64,000 bases of DNA from Mycolicibacter senuensis (GTDB lineage Bacteria > Actinomycetota > Actinomycetes > Mycobacteriales > Mycobacteriaceae). Position 1 is the first letter of the stretch. Every line of letters starts with the position of its first letter. This document shows, piece by piece, positions 19,364-29,098 of the stretch. The notes beneath the pieces were generated by a model. The model saw nothing but the letters and a program-made list of their open reading frames with translations. It was not told the origin of the DNA and made no database searches. The stretch covers positions 278,063 to 342,062 of the forward strand of contig NZ_LQPS01000039.1 of the NCBI RefSeq assembly GCF_002101885.1, read 5' to 3'. A program made the translations under genes and the position numbers.

Positions 19364-19789
19364 GAAGACCGGGATCGCCGGTGCCGCGGACCGCAGTTCG
19401 TCGTCGCCGGAGTCCGGTGTCACCCCGGACATGAACCCCTTGACCTGCCAGTGCCACCGTCGCAGGTACTGGCGCAGCACCACCGGTTTGTCGTCGTGGG
19501 AGACTTCGGTGACCCGGGTCGGGGTCCGGCGCCAACGCGGTCCGAGCAGCACCTCCCCGGCGGCTCGTGCGTTGCGTACCCACTCGGTTTCGCCGCGGGG
19601 CGCCACCAGGTAGTCCACCCCGTCGACGGACAGCAGATTGATCACGACGCCGCGCAGTTCGCCGCTCTTGCGGCCCCGCACGGCGAGTGCGCGGGTGCCG
19701 GCGATGCTGATGCCGGCCTCGGCGAGCCGGCGGATCAGCGCATTGCCGAACCGGGCGGGTGCGCTCGGTCGGTCGTATCGGGTGGTCAT
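19352..19789 (-). CDS. Deazaflavin (F420)-dependent nitroreductase-family protein, Ddn-like
   Basis: 145 residues, split-barrel fold of the DUF385/Ddn family. Recognisable pieces are the ISIAGTRALAVRGRKSGELR strand, LLSVDGVDYLVAPRGETEWVRNARAAGEV and a C-terminal PVFSL. Members bind F420H2 and reduce quinones or other hydrophobic substrates. The gene is divergent from a TetR regulator, and copies of the same palindrome flank the intergenic space, so it is probably that regulator's target. Substrate unknown. Confidence 0.85.
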   Translation of the reverse strand: MTTRYDRPSAPARFGNALIRRLAEAGISIAGTRALAVRGRKSGELRGVVINLLSVDGVDYLVAPRGETEWVRNARAAGEVLLGPRWRRTPTRVTEVSHDDKPVVLRQYLRRWHWQVKGFMSGVTPDSGDDELRSAAPAIPVFSLG

Positions 19790-19808
19790 GCCGCACCCCT
19801 TCCGTTAT

Positions 19809-19823
19809 GAGAGCACTGCTCTC
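19809..19823. promoter_or_regulatory. Candidate TetR operator 1
   Basis: GAGAGCACTGCTCTC is a perfect 7-1-7 palindrome, 20 bp upstream of the Ddn-like start. A similar sequence occurs at 19862-19876 beside the TetR start. Paired copies in a divergent tetR promoter are the usual signature of an autoregulatory operator. Confidence 0.7.
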
Positions 19824-19861
19824 GCTTAAAGGTGATCCTGACACGGCGTGCCGGCAAAAGC

Positions 19862-19876
19862 AAGAGCGGTGCTCTC
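19862..19876. promoter_or_regulatory. Candidate TetR operator 2
   Basis: AAGAGCGGTGCTCTC matches operator 1 at 12 of 15 positions and ends 20 bp before the tetR ATG. The right half-site TGCTCTC is identical in both copies; the left half is degenerate. Confidence 0.65.
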
Positions 19877-19896
19877 GAATCTGTCAGACTCACCGC

Positions 19897-20595
19897 ATGG
19901 GCAAACGGCAGGAGTCGCGGGAACGCATCGAGGCGAAGATCATCGAGGTCGGCCGGCGCCATCTGCTGGCGCACGGGGGCGCAGGGCTGTCACTGCGTGC
20001 CGTCGCCCGAGACCTCGGGATGGTCTCCTCGGCGGTCTACCGCTATGTGGCCGGCCGCGACGAGTTGCTCACCCTGCTGGTAGTCGACGCCTATTCCGAC
20101 CTCGCCGACACGGTGGACCGGGCCCGCGCGCCGGCGACCTCGTGGCGCGGCGAGTTCCGGGTTATCGCCCATGCGGTGCGCGACTGGGCGTTGGCGCACC
20201 CGGCCCGGTGGGCATTGCTGTACGGCAGTCCGGTGCCGGGCTATCACGCGCCCGCCGAACGGACCGTCGTCCCCGGCACCCGGGTGATCGCGGCAACACT
20301 GGAGGTGGTCGCGGCGGGGATCGCTGCCGGCGACATCGCTGTCACCGAACAGCTTGCCCCGCAGCCGGTCTCGTCGGACTCCGATCGTGTTCGCGAGGAG
20401 TTCGGTTTCACCGGCGACGACGGCGTCGTCGCGAAATGCTTCCTGGTGTGGGCCGCCGTGGTCGGCGCGATCAGCCTGGAAGTCTTCGGCGGCTACGGCG
20501 CAGACACCTTGTCGGCGCCCCGGCAGATGTTCGATCTGCAGCTCGGCCTGCTGCTGGAGCTGCTGTCCGGCGGCGTCAGTGACCGGAGGTCTTGA
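19897..20595 (+). CDS. TetR/AcrR-family transcriptional regulator
   Basis: 232 residues from ATG 19897. The N-terminal helix-turn-helix reads [35 protein letters not shown]. The C-terminal ligand domain has the [20 protein letters not shown] segment seen in TetR_C_25/WHG-type actinobacterial regulators. It is divergent from the Ddn-like reductase with two palindromes between them. Its last 20 bp overlap the convergent ppa gene. The ligand is unknown. Confidence 0.88.
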   Translation: MGKRQESRERIEAKIIEVGRRHLLAHGGAGLSLRAVARDLGMVSSAVYRYVAGRDELLTLLVVDAYSDLADTVDRARAPATSWRGEFRVIAHAVRDWALAHPARWALLYGSPVPGYHAPAERTVVPGTRVIAATLEVVAAGIAAGDIAVTEQLAPQPVSSDSDRVREEFGFTGDDGVVAKCFLVWAAVVGAISLEVFGGYGADTLSAPRQMFDLQLGLLLELLSGGVSDRRS

Positions 20596-21064
20596 ACCGC
20601 TCGATCGACCGGGTGATCTCGGCCTCGGCCTCGGCGCGGCCCACCCAGTCGGCGGCCTTGACGAACTTGCCCGGCTCCAGGTCCTTGTAGTGCACGAAGA
20701 AGTGCTTGATGGCTTCCAGTTCGTGGTCCGGCACGTCGCCGATGTCGGCGATGTGGTCCCAGCGGTGGTCGCCGGCCGGCACGCACAGCACCTTGTCGTC
20801 GCCGCCGGCCTCGTCGGTCATCCGGAACATCCCCACCGCGCGGGCCTCGACGAGCACGCCGGGGAACACCGACTGCGGCAGCAGCACCATCGCGTCCAGC
20901 GGGTCGCCGTCCTCGCCGAGAGTGTCCTCGATGAAGCCGTAGTCGGCGGGGTAGCCCATCGGCGTGTAGAGGTAGCGGTCGAGCTTGACCCGCCCGGTGG
21001 CGTGGTCGATCTCGTACTTGTTGCGCTGGCCCTTGGGGATTTCGATGGTCACGTCGAATTGCAC
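20576..21064 (-). CDS. ppa: Inorganic pyrophosphatase
   Basis: Soluble family I pyrophosphatase hydrolysing PPi to phosphate. 162 residues from GTG 21064, the length of Rv3628. The signature DGDPLDAMV supplies the metal-binding aspartates. Also present are [33 protein letters not shown] and the [20 protein letters not shown] segment. Longer upstream readings are possible but lack family similarity. It is divergent from dacB with 80 bp between the starts. Confidence 0.96.
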   Translation of the reverse strand: MQFDVTIEIPKGQRNKYEIDHATGRVKLDRYLYTPMGYPADYGFIEDTLGEDGDPLDAMVLLPQSVFPGVLVEARAVGMFRMTDEAGGDDKVLCVPAGDHRWDHIADIGDVPDHELEAIKHFFVHYKDLEPGKFVKAADWVGRAEAEAEITRSIERFKTSGH

Positions 21065-21144
21065 GCCGCACAGTCTAAGGCGGCCGGAGTCATGCCCCGA
21101 CCCCGCCCTTCCGGCACAATTGGCCCCGACAGGCAGGGAGGGAC

Positions 21145-22521
21145 ATGGACTCCACTCGGTGGCGGCACAGCAGCACCCATCTGGGGATCGCGGGAGCGGT
21201 ACTGGCATTGGCCGCCGCCGTGGTGGTGGTGGCCGCGGTGGTGCTCCCCGACGAGTCCGGCGCAGGTGCCCACGTCGTCGCGCCGGCGCCGACGGCGACC
21301 GCCGAGCCGGGGGTCGTCCCGGTCGCCGACGACGCCCCGGTTCCCACCGGCAGCGCCCTGGCCGCCGCCATGTCGGCCGCGCTGGCCGACCCCAACCTGG
21401 GCCGCCTCACCGGGCGCATCACCGACGCGCTGACGGGCAAGGCGCTGTGGACGCAGCAGGAAGATCTGCCGATGCAGCCGGCGTCGACCAACAAGGTGCT
21501 CACCGCGGCCGCCGCACTGCTGGCGCTGGATCTGAGCACCCGCGTCACCACCCGGGTGACCGCCGGTGATCAGCCCGGCGTGGTGGTGCTGGTCGGCGCG
21601 GGTGACCCGACGCTGTCGACGGCCGAGGTCGGCCAGGACACCTGGTACCGCGACGCCGCCCGGATCAGCGACCTGGCCGACCAGGTCCGCCGCAGCGGTG
21701 TGACGCCCACCGAGGTCCGGGTCGACGTGTCGGCGTTCAGCGGCCCGGCCATGGCGCCGGGCTGGGACCCGGACGACATCGAAGGCGGCGACATCGCCCC
21801 GATCGAGGCGGTGATGGTCGACGGCGGCCGGATCCAGCCGACCACCGTCGAGTCCCGGCGGTCGCGGACCCCGGCCCTGGACGCCGGCGAGGCGCTGGCC
21901 GCCGAACTGGGGGTCGATGCCGACAAGGTCAGCATCGCGACCGCGTCGGTGACCGGACGGGAACTGGGCGCGGTCTCCTCGGCGCCGCTGGTGGTGCGCC
22001 TGGCCGAGATGATGAACGCCTCGGACAACGTGATGGCCGAATGCATCGGCCGGGAGGTGGCCGCGGCGATGGGCCGGCCGCGATCCTTCGCCGGCGCGGT
22101 CGACGCGGTGACCAACCGGCTGGCCACCGCCCACATCGCGGTCAGCGGCGCCACCCTGTACGACTCCAGCGGGCTGTCCGTCGACAACCGGTTGTCCGCC
22201 CGCAACCTCGACGCGGTGGTGCAGGCGGCCGCCGGTCCGGATCAGCCGGAGTTGCGGCCGCTGTTGGACATGCTGCCGGTTGCCGGTGGCAGCGGCACGC
22301 TGTCCGATCGTTTCCTCAACCCCAAGACGGGGCGCGGTGCGGCCGGCTGGCTGCGCGCCAAGACGGGTTCGCTGACCCGCACCAATGCGCTGGCCGGCAT
22401 CGTCACCGACCGGGACCGCCGGGTGCTGACGTTCGCGCTCATCTCCAATGACGCCGGGCCGACCGGCCGGACCTCGATCGATGCGCTGGCCGCGGTGCTG
22501 CGGACGTGCGGATGCGGATGA
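21145..22521 (+). CDS. dacB: D-alanyl-D-alanine carboxypeptidase/endopeptidase (PBP4, DacB)
   Basis: 458 residues, family S13, trimming peptidoglycan stem peptides outside the membrane. An N-terminal membrane anchor ([21 protein letters not shown]) precedes the active-site motifs: S114-T-N-K117, S293-D-N295 and K406-T-G. Equivalent to Rv3627c. A GGGAGGG ribosome-binding site precedes the ATG. Its TGA overlaps the ATG of the next gene (ATGA), so the dacB-protease-tilS-hpt run is likely one transcript. Confidence 0.95.
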   Translation: MDSTRWRHSSTHLGIAGAVLALAAAVVVVAAVVLPDESGAGAHVVAPAPTATAEPGVVPVADDAPVPTGSALAAAMSAALADPNLGRLTGRITDALTGKALWTQQEDLPMQPASTNKVLTAAAALLALDLSTRVTTRVTAGDQPGVVVLVGAGDPTLSTAEVGQDTWYRDAARISDLADQVRRSGVTPTEVRVDVSAFSGPAMAPGWDPDDIEGGDIAPIEAVMVDGGRIQPTTVESRRSRTPALDAGEALAAELGVDADKVSIATASVTGRELGAVSSAPLVVRLAEMMNASDNVMAECIGREVAAAMGRPRSFAGAVDAVTNRLATAHIAVSGATLYDSSGLSVDNRLSARNLDAVVQAAAGPDQPELRPLLDMLPVAGGSGTLSDRFLNPKTGRGAAGWLRAKTGSLTRTNALAGIVTDRDRRVLTFALISNDAGPTGRTSIDALAAVLRTCGCG

Positions 22522-23573
22522 CCGAGCTCGATGTCGGCCGCGCGGTGGACTGGGGGTTCGCCGCCACGGTCGGCGGCTGGCTGGTGCGCCCGGCGCCGCC
22601 GATGACCGACTACACCCGACGCCAGGTGATCGACGATCTGCACCGCAGCGCCCGGGCCGCCGAACCACTGGTGCGGGAGGTCACCGGGTTGGGCCCTGAA
22701 GTCTCGGACGGGTCGGTGCCCGAAGCGCGCGTCATCGACCGGCCGCAGTGGATCGCCGCCGCCGCCGACTCGATGCGGGTGATGACGGGCGGCACCGAGA
22801 AGCCGGTCGGGTTCCTCAGCGGCCGGCTGGCCGGGGCGCAGACCGGCGCGCTGCTGGCCTTCGTCTCCGCCGGCATCCTGGGCCAGTACGACCCGTTCTG
22901 CGCCGACGACGGGCACGGGACGGGGCAGCTGCTGCTGGTCTACCCCAACGTGGTTGCCGTCGAGCGGCAACTGCGGGTCTCACCGGCCGACTTCCGGCTC
23001 TGGGTGTGCCTGCACGAGGTGACTCACCGGGTGCAGTTCTCCGTCAACCCCTGGCTGGCCGACTACATGTCGACGTCGCTGGCGGTGCTCACCGGCGACA
23101 GCAGCCCGGATCTCACCCAGGTGGTGGGCAGGTTGGCCGATTACGTGCGGGGCCGCCACGCCGCCGACGTTTCAGCCGGACCCTCGGGAATCCTGGGTCT
23201 GGTGCGGGCGGTGCAGTCCGAGGAGCAGCGCACCGCGCTGGACCAACTGCTGACGCTGGGCACGCTGCTCGAGGGCCACGCCGACCACGTGATGGACGCG
23301 GTCGGGCCGGTGGCGGTGCCCTCGGTGGCGACGATCCGGAACCGCTTCGAGGAACGTCGCCAGCGCAGCCAGCCGCCGCTGCAACGGTTGTTGCGCGCGC
23401 TGATGGGCCTCGACGCCAAGCTCAGCCAGTACACCCGCGGCAAGGCGTTCGTCGACGCCGTGGTCGGCCGGGTCGGCATGGACCGGTTCAACGCGGTGTG
23501 GTCGAGCCCGCAGCATCTGCCGTTGCCCGCCGAGATCGAAGAGCCGCAGCAGTGGATCGATCGGGTGCTGTAG
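22518..23573 (+). CDS. Zinc-dependent metalloprotease family protein (Rv3626c-like)
   Basis: 351 residues from ATG 22518, chosen for its ATGA overlap with dacB and fit to the 350-residue Rv3626c. In the middle, LHEVTHRVQF supplies a zincin HExxH, and downstream LLEGHADHVMDAVG supplies the acidic third-ligand region, as in the DUF2342 (coenzyme F420 biosynthesis-associated) family. No signal peptide. The substrate is unknown. It sits between dacB and tilS as in other mycobacteria. Confidence 0.88.
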   Translation: MTELDVGRAVDWGFAATVGGWLVRPAPPMTDYTRRQVIDDLHRSARAAEPLVREVTGLGPEVSDGSVPEARVIDRPQWIAAAADSMRVMTGGTEKPVGFLSGRLAGAQTGALLAFVSAGILGQYDPFCADDGHGTGQLLLVYPNVVAVERQLRVSPADFRLWVCLHEVTHRVQFSVNPWLADYMSTSLAVLTGDSSPDLTQVVGRLADYVRGRHAADVSAGPSGILGLVRAVQSEEQRTALDQLLTLGTLLEGHADHVMDAVGPVAVPSVATIRNRFEERRQRSQPPLQRLLRALMGLDAKLSQYTRGKAFVDAVVGRVGMDRFNAVWSSPQHLPLPAEIEEPQQWIDRVL

Positions 23574-24538
23574 CCCGGCTGCGCGCCGCGCTGTCGGTGT
23601 TCGCCGAGCACCATCTGCCCGAGGCGGCGCCGTGGTGCGTGGCGCTGTCGGGCGGTCCGGACTCGCTGGCCCTGACCGCCGTCGCGGCGCGGCTGCGGCC
23701 CACCACGGCGCTGATCGTCGACCACGGCCTGCAAGCCGGCTCGGCGCAGGTCGCGGATCGTGCGCGCAGCCAGGCAATCGAGCTGGGATGCGTTGATGCG
23801 CAGGTCATCCCGGTGACGGTCGGCAGCAAAGGTTTTCGAGGCGGCCCCGAGGCGGCGGCCCGCAGCGCCCGTTACGCCGCGCTGGACGTGGCCCGCGATC
23901 AGGCCTCGGTGCTACTGGGTCACACCCTTGACGACCAGGCGGAGACCGTGCTGCTGGGGCTGGGGCGCGGATCGGGGCCCCGGTCGCTGGCCGGGATGCG
24001 GCCCCATGACCCGCCGTGGTGCCGGCCGCTGCTCGGGGTGCGGCGCGCGGCGACCCGGGAGGCCTGCACCGAGCTGGCACTGACGCCCTGGATCGATCCG
24101 CACAACAGTGATAAGCGCTTCACCCGGGTGCGGCTGCGCTCCGAGGTGCTGCCACTGCTGGAGGACGTGCTGGGCGGCGGGGTGGCCGAGGCGCTGGCCC
24201 GCAGCGCGATCGCACTGCGGGAGAACACCGAGCTGATCGACGCCCTGGCCGACCAAGCCGCGCCGGAGCTCGCGGACGCCCCCGGTGCGGCCGACGCCGG
24301 GCTGGACACCGCGCATCTTGCCGGGCTGGCCGGCCCGGTCCGGCGGACGCTGATCCGCCGCTGGCTGCTCGCCGGTGGCGGCCGCGGGCTGACCGACCTG
24401 CAGATTCGCGCGGTGGAACGGCTGGTCACCCAGTGGCGCGGCCAGGGCGGGGTGGCGGTCGGATCGGAGCTGCGCGGTGAGCGGCTCTTCGCCGTCCGCG
24501 GCGATGGCGTGCTGCGGCTGCGCCGCGAGCCGGTCTGA
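23552..24538 (+). CDS. tilS: tRNA(Ile)-lysidine synthetase TilS
   Basis: 328 residues. It modifies C34 of the CAU-anticodon tRNA-Ile to lysidine so that it reads AUA. The N-type ATP pyrophosphatase P-loop LSGGPDSLAL lies near residue 33, followed by LIVDHGLQAGS and LLGHTLDDQAETVLLGLGRGSG. GTG 23552 is the only in-frame start near the domain and overlaps the upstream gene by 22 bp. Corresponds to Rv3625c (mesJ). Confidence 0.93.
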   Translation: MDRSGAVARLRAALSVFAEHHLPEAAPWCVALSGGPDSLALTAVAARLRPTTALIVDHGLQAGSAQVADRARSQAIELGCVDAQVIPVTVGSKGFRGGPEAAARSARYAALDVARDQASVLLGHTLDDQAETVLLGLGRGSGPRSLAGMRPHDPPWCRPLLGVRRAATREACTELALTPWIDPHNSDKRFTRVRLRSEVLPLLEDVLGGGVAEALARSAIALRENTELIDALADQAAPELADAPGAADAGLDTAHLAGLAGPVRRTLIRRWLLAGGGRGLTDLQIRAVERLVTQWRGQGGVAVGSELRGERLFAVRGDGVLRLRREPV

Positions 24539-24602
24539 GCATCGGGGGTGATTTGTGCGTTGGGAGTTGGTTGTCGAACATCGCGCATGGCACGCTGTGC
24601 TG

Positions 24603-25208
24603 GTGGCTGCGTTCTCGCCGGGAGAGACACCCGAGTCGTACGCGGGGGACATCAAATCGGTGCTGCTGACCGAGCAGCAGATTCGTGCCCGCACCGCCGA
24701 ACTGGGCGCGCAGATCGCGGCCGACTACACCGACGGCTCGAAGCCGGCCGTGCAGGGTGAGAGCGCAGATCTGCTGCTGATCACCGTGCTCAAGGGCGCG
24801 GTGCTGTTCGTCACCGACCTGGCCCGGGCGATCCCGCTGCCCACCCAGTTCGAGTTCATGGCGGTCAGCTCCTACGGCTCCTCCACGTCGTCGTCGGGGG
24901 TGGTGCGCATCCTCAAGGACCTGGACCGCGACATCAGCGACCGCGACGTGCTGATCGTCGAGGACGTCGTCGACTCCGGCCTGACCCTGTCATGGCTGCT
25001 GCGCAATCTGGCCGCCCGCCGGCCCCGGTCACTGCGGGTCTGCACGCTGTTGCGCAAACCCGACGCGGTTCGCGCCGGAGTCGACATCGCCTACGTGGGC
25101 TTCGACATCCCGAATGACTTCGTGGTCGGCTACGGGCTGGACTACATCGAGCGCTACCGCGACCTGCCCTACATCGGCACCCTGGATCCGCGGATCTATC
25201 AGAGCTGA
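24603..25208 (+). CDS. hpt: Hypoxanthine-guanine phosphoribosyltransferase
   Basis: Purine salvage enzyme, 201 residues from GTG 24603, equivalent to Rv3624c. The PRPP-binding signature is [14 protein letters not shown]. Also present are [33 protein letters not shown] and FVVGYGLDY. An upstream GTG at 24555 would add 16 residues without obvious similarity; GTG 24603 aligns best with the short leader of the M. tuberculosis protein. Last gene of the dacB-to-hpt run. Confidence 0.93.
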   Translation: MAAFSPGETPESYAGDIKSVLLTEQQIRARTAELGAQIAADYTDGSKPAVQGESADLLLITVLKGAVLFVTDLARAIPLPTQFEFMAVSSYGSSTSSSGVVRILKDLDRDISDRDVLIVEDVVDSGLTLSWLLRNLAARRPRSLRVCTLLRKPDAVRAGVDIAYVGFDIPNDFVVGYGLDYIERYRDLPYIGTLDPRIYQS

Positions 25209-25214
25209 TCGCCG

Positions 25215-25970
25215 TCAGCTCAGCTCCCACACCGCGGTCACCGAGAAACCCACCGTCTGCTGGCCGGGCTCCACCGGGGGCGGGGCGGCCATCGCGCGGG
25301 GCATCGGCATCCCCCCCGCCTCCCGGTGCTCGGTTGCGCCGGCCACCTCGGAAATCGACAGCACGCGGCCCAGGTTCAGGCCGGACAGCTGTGCGTACTG
25401 CTCCGCGCGGTCCTTGGCGTCGTTGAAGGCCCTTTCCCGGGCGTCGCGCACCAGCTGCGAATCGTCCTCGATGGAGTAGCTGACCCCGTTGATCCGGGTG
25501 GCGTCGCCGCCGGCCCGCACGATCACGGCCAGTACCTGGGAGGCGGAATCCCGTTCGACCTTGACCCGGATCGTGTTGCCGGCCCGGTACCCGGTGATGT
25601 TCGCCGAACCGCCGGGCTCGGCGTTGCTGTACTGCGGCTGCAGGCTGACTCCGGTGGTGCTGATGTCCTTGCGGTCCACCCCGGCGTCGATCAGCGCGTC
25701 GATCACCGCCTGCTGGCGCTCGCTGGTCTGATTCATCGCGGTGGTGACGTCGGCGGCGACGAACTCGATGCCCGCCTCGGTGGTCAAGGTGTCCGGGATG
25801 CCTTGCACCTCACCGGATCCGATGACAGTCACCTGTCGGGGCAGGTCCGCGCCGTCGGTGCCGGGCACGGCGTCGCAGCCGGCCAGCGCGGCGGTGGTCA
25901 GGCCCGCCAGGGCCAGCGTCGTCGACCAGCGGAGCATGACCCGGGCGCGGCGTGTCGGCATGACTGGCAC
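25215..25970 (-). CDS. lpqG: SIMPL-domain lipoprotein LpqG
   Basis: 251 residues. The signal peptide ends in a lipobox (TTAALAGC), so the mature protein should be lipid-anchored outside the membrane. The rest is a DUF541/SIMPL domain (VIGSGEVQGIPDTLTTEAGIEF, a long helix with RQQAVIDALIDAGVDRKDI, TGVSLQPQY). Position after hpt matches Rv3623. A start at the internal ATG before LRWSTTLALAG would shorten the leader by 9 residues. Function unknown. Confidence 0.88.
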   Translation of the reverse strand: MPVMPTRRARVMLRWSTTLALAGLTTAALAGCDAVPGTDGADLPRQVTVIGSGEVQGIPDTLTTEAGIEFVAADVTTAMNQTSERQQAVIDALIDAGVDRKDISTTGVSLQPQYSNAEPGGSANITGYRAGNTIRVKVERDSASQVLAVIVRAGGDATRINGVSYSIEDDSQLVRDARERAFNDAKDRAEQYAQLSGLNLGRVLSISEVAGATEHREAGGMPMPRAMAAPPPVEPGQQTVGFSVTAVWELS

Positions 25971-26026
25971 CCTATCGGAGTCAAGGACCGGGGCTTGTCA
26001 AAAGCCGGATGCGGCACACTGGGGTG

Positions 26027-26878
26027 ATGACCGTTGCGCCCTCGAGAGCATTGTCCAACGCCATCGAAGCCTTCGCCGGGCAGGTGTATTTCGCGCCGGA
26101 ATGTCACCGCGGTTACGCGGCGCTCGGTTTCGGGCCCAGTCCGGCGACCTCCGGCGGCGTCGAAATGCCCGACGGGCCGGCCTACTTCTGCAGTCGCGGC
26201 TCGGCGCTCGGGCAGGCCTCCGGGCAGGTGATCGCCGCGACCTTCGGGGTGTTCAACCCGGCGGTGGTGGTTCCGGCGGTCGACTACGGCTGGACGCTCA
26301 CCGACGCCCCGGCCATCCGCACGGCCCGCACCGAGGGCTCGGTGGCCCAACTGCGACGCGTCCTCGGCGACGCACCGGACGGCCTCGATCGGGCGGTGGG
26401 ACTGCTGGGCCGGGCCGCCGACGGGCTGTCGGTGGCGGGCAAGCCGCTGTTCGCCGGGCTGGTCGCCGACGGGTTGGTGGGCGACCCGCTCACCGACGCC
26501 TGGCTGCTGGCCGACCAGTTGCGGGAGTTCCGCGGTGACGCGCACGTGAACGCCTGGGTCGCAGCGGGTTTCGATGCCGTCGAGATCGGCTTGATCACCG
26601 AGCTGTACCGCGGGTTGCCGCCGCGCAGCTATGTGCGCAGCAGGGCCTGGAGTGAGGACGAGCTGAGTGCCGGCGAGGCCCGGCTCGCCGAGCGGGGTCT
26701 GGCCCGCCAGGGCGTACTCAGTGACGCCGGGCGCGCGGCCCGTGAGTCGGTCGAGACGGCGACCGATGCGGCGTGTGAACCGATCGTGGCCCGGCTCGGC
26801 GACGAGTTGGCCGACTTGGTCGAGCTGGTGGGCGGCTGGTCCAAGCGGCTGCGCGAGGCCGGCGCCTTCCCCTCCTGA
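26027..26878 (+). CDS. SCO6745-family conserved protein
   Basis: 283 residues from ATG 26027. Helical protein beginning SNAIEAFAGQVYFAPECHRGYAALGFGP, a pattern of the actinobacterial SCO6745 family; the C-terminal RGLARQGVLSDAGRAARESVE resembles a winged-helix-like region seen in these proteins. No catalytic motif is recognised. The gene is convergent with the alcohol dehydrogenase, 7 bp apart, and not part of the conserved mycobacterial block as I remember it. Confidence 0.78.
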   Translation: MTVAPSRALSNAIEAFAGQVYFAPECHRGYAALGFGPSPATSGGVEMPDGPAYFCSRGSALGQASGQVIAATFGVFNPAVVVPAVDYGWTLTDAPAIRTARTEGSVAQLRRVLGDAPDGLDRAVGLLGRAADGLSVAGKPLFAGLVADGLVGDPLTDAWLLADQLREFRGDAHVNAWVAAGFDAVEIGLITELYRGLPPRSYVRSRAWSEDELSAGEARLAERGLARQGVLSDAGRAARESVETATDAACEPIVARLGDELADLVELVGGWSKRLREAGAFPS

Positions 26879-26885
26879 ACCTGGT

Positions 26886-27902
26886 TCAGGGCGTGACCAG
26901 GATCTTGCAGTGCCGGTCCGGGTCGGCCAGATCGTCGAATGCCGCCCCCACGCCATCGAGTCCGACTTCGCCGGTGATCAGCGGTGCCACGTCGATGCGG
27001 CCCTCGGCGATCGCCTGTAGTGAGGCGGTGAACTCCGCGGGCTCGTAGGCCAACACGAACTGCACGTTGATCTCCTTGGCGACGCCGAAGAACGGGTGCA
27101 CGGTGTCGGGCTGCATGCACACCCCGGCGACCACCAGTCGGCTGCCGGCCGGTGCGCGCCGCAGCACGTCGTCGATGATCCCGGGCACGCCGACCGCTTC
27201 GAAGATCACCTTCGGGGTGGCCGCGTCGAACGGGGAACCAGCGGCCGGGTCCAGTGACCGATGCGCGCCCATCGCCGTCGCGAGATCGCGCCGGGCATGT
27301 GAATAGTCAGCTGCCACAATGTGTTCCACACCGCACATTCGCAGCGCCGCGATGATCGCGATCCCGATCGGGCCGCAGCCCAGCACCAGTGCCGTATCGC
27401 CGGGCGCGATGCCGGACTTGTTGACCGCGTGCAGACCCACCGCCATCGGCTCGGTCAGCGCGGCGTACCGGGGGTCCAGCCCGTTCGGGATCGGCAGCAG
27501 CAACGGGGCCGACAACAACATCTTCTCGGCGTAGCCGCCCATGGTGGTGTTGGAGTAGACGATCGGTTCGATGCCTTTGGCGGCCAGCAGAACCGGAATC
27601 GACGTGACCGGCGTGCCGGCGGGAAAGGTATCGGTGCCGGGTCCGCCCTGCAGCACCCGGGCGCTGAACTCGTGGCCCATGAAGATGTCGGCGCCCAGAT
27701 CGACTGCGGTCTCGGCGGCGGGAGTCCCGGCCATCGACCTCGTCGCGGCCAGTACCTGTTCACCGTGCGCGGCGAAGTGCAGATCGGATCCGCAGATGCC
27801 GCAGGCCAACACCTCGACCAGCACCTGACCCGGGCCGGGCGTCGGCTCCGGCACGTCGTCGCGGTAGACCATCCGCCCGTCGCGCAGCACTGCGGCGCGC
27901 AT
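26886..27902 (-). CDS. Zinc-binding alcohol dehydrogenase (medium-chain)
   Basis: 338 residues. Catalytic zinc ligands are C34 or C37 within CGICGSD and H77-E78 (GHEF). The Rossmann part has LGCGPIGIAIIAAL. The four-cysteine structural zinc loop of classic MDR enzymes is missing. The start ATG 27902 shares one base with the stop of the upstream monooxygenase gene, so the two are translationally coupled. The coupling suggests the alcohol or diol handled here comes from the monooxygenase/epoxide hydrolase pair. Substrate unknown. Confidence 0.88.
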   Translation of the reverse strand: MRAAVLRDGRMVYRDDVPEPTPGPGQVLVEVLACGICGSDLHFAAHGEQVLAATRSMAGTPAAETAVDLGADIFMGHEFSARVLQGGPGTDTFPAGTPVTSIPVLLAAKGIEPIVYSNTTMGGYAEKMLLSAPLLLPIPNGLDPRYAALTEPMAVGLHAVNKSGIAPGDTALVLGCGPIGIAIIAALRMCGVEHIVAADYSHARRDLATAMGAHRSLDPAAGSPFDAATPKVIFEAVGVPGIIDDVLRRAPAGSRLVVAGVCMQPDTVHPFFGVAKEINVQFVLAYEPAEFTASLQAIAEGRIDVAPLITGEVGLDGVGAAFDDLADPDRHCKILVTP

Positions 27903-29098
27903 CACCGCGGTCCGGTTTCGCCCGCGTGCTCGGCGGCGTGCTCCACCACGGCGTTCTTGATCGCCTCGCCGGCCCGGCCGAACAAGGTGTCGCGCATGCC
28001 CTTGGCCCACTCGTGTGACGCCCGCGGCGCGACGAGTTGCCCCTTGAAGTGAGGAATCACCTTGCGGGCCAACAACTCATAGCTGTGGTAGGTCGCCTCC
28101 GGCGATGCCCAGTCGTGCCCCAGGAACAGCAGGGTGCCGAACCCGCCGGAGCGCTCCAGCAGGTCGGTGATGTGCTCGATCGCATCGTCGGGGGTGCCGA
28201 TGCAGCAGCTGCCCGCCGCGGCGTAGGCCTCGACGAACTCGGTCGGGGTCTGCGGCGAGCCCTCGACCTCGCTGGCCAGCGGGACGAACCCGGCCGCGCC
28301 GAAGTAGTTCGCGAAATCCTGCAGGCCGTAAGTGCAGTCGGCTACCGCCTGTTCGCGGGTGTCGGCGATGTGCATGATGCTCAACACCCGCCAGCCGGCA
28401 CGATCGGGCTCGTCGCGGCCGGCCTTGGCGGCTTGGCCGCAAACCACCTGCCAGGCGGTTTCCAGCGCGGCGAAGCCGCCCGGCACCGACATCGACAGCG
28501 ACAGCAGCGAGGTGCCCAGGGTGCCGGCCAGGCGCGGTCCGGACGGCGAGATCATCGCCGCTGTCGAGATCTCCGGATAGGGCCAGGTGTAGGGCCGGAT
28601 GTGCAACGAGGCGTCCCGCAGGGTGAACCAGTCCGAGTGGCGGGTGACCAATTCGCCGGGCTCGGCGCGGAACAGCGCGAGGATCGCCTCCAGCGACTCC
28701 TGCATCATCCGGCGCTGCTCGACGGGATCGATGCCCATCATGTGGGCGTCGGTGGGCAGCGCACCCGGCCCGGTGCCGAACATCACCCGGCCCCGGGTCA
28801 GGTGGTCGAGCAGCACCCAGCGGTCGGCCACCATCAGCGGGTGGTGATAGGGCAGCGAGACCACGCCGGTGCCCAGCCGGATGTGCTTGGTGCGTTCGGC
28901 GGCCGCCGCGATGAACACCTCGGGGCAGGCGATCAGCTCGTAGCCACCCGAGTGGTGCTCGCCGAACCAGGCCTCGTCGAACCCCAGCCGGTCCAGCGCG
29001 ACCACCCGTTCCAGGTCGTACTCCAGTGCGACCGTCGGGGACTGGCCCAGCGCGTGAAACGGCGTGATGAACACCCCGAAGCGCAGCGGCGCGGCCAT
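27902..29098 (-). CDS. Luciferase-like (LLM class) flavin-dependent monooxygenase, Rv3618-like
   Basis: 398 residues. TIM-barrel monooxygenase with LRFGVFITPFHALG, GFDEAWFGEHHSGGYE, LGTGVVSLPYHHPLMVADR and GRVMFGTGPGAL, the FMN/F420 binding pattern of bacterial luciferase relatives. Starts at ATG 29098, sharing one base with the ephA stop. The Rv3618-Rv3617 pair is conserved in M. tuberculosis; here a dehydrogenase is added to the 3' end of the operon. Natural substrate unknown. Confidence 0.9.
   Translation of the reverse strand: MAAPLRFGVFITPFHALGQSPTVALEYDLERVVALDRLGFDEAWFGEHHSGGYELIACPEVFIAAAAERTKHIRLGTGVVSLPYHHPLMVADRWVLLDHLTRGRVMFGTGPGALPTDAHMMGIDPVEQRRMMQESLEAILALFRAEPGELVTRHSDWFTLRDASLHIRPYTWPYPEISTAAMISPSGPRLAGTLGTSLLSLSMSVPGGFAALETAWQVVCGQAAKAGRDEPDRAGWRVLSIMHIADTREQAVADCTYGLQDFANYFGAAGFVPLASEVEGSPQTPTEFVEAYAAAGSCCIGTPDDAIEHITDLLERSGGFGTLLFLGHDWASPEATYHSYELLARKVIPHFKGQLVAPRASHEWAKGMRDTLFGRAGEAIKNAVVEHAAEHAGETGPR

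Noticed and set aside
20576..21208. Longer pyrophosphatase (210 residues)
   Set aside because: The added N-terminus would run back into the dacB leader and shows no similarity; GTG 21064 gives the standard 162-residue enzyme.
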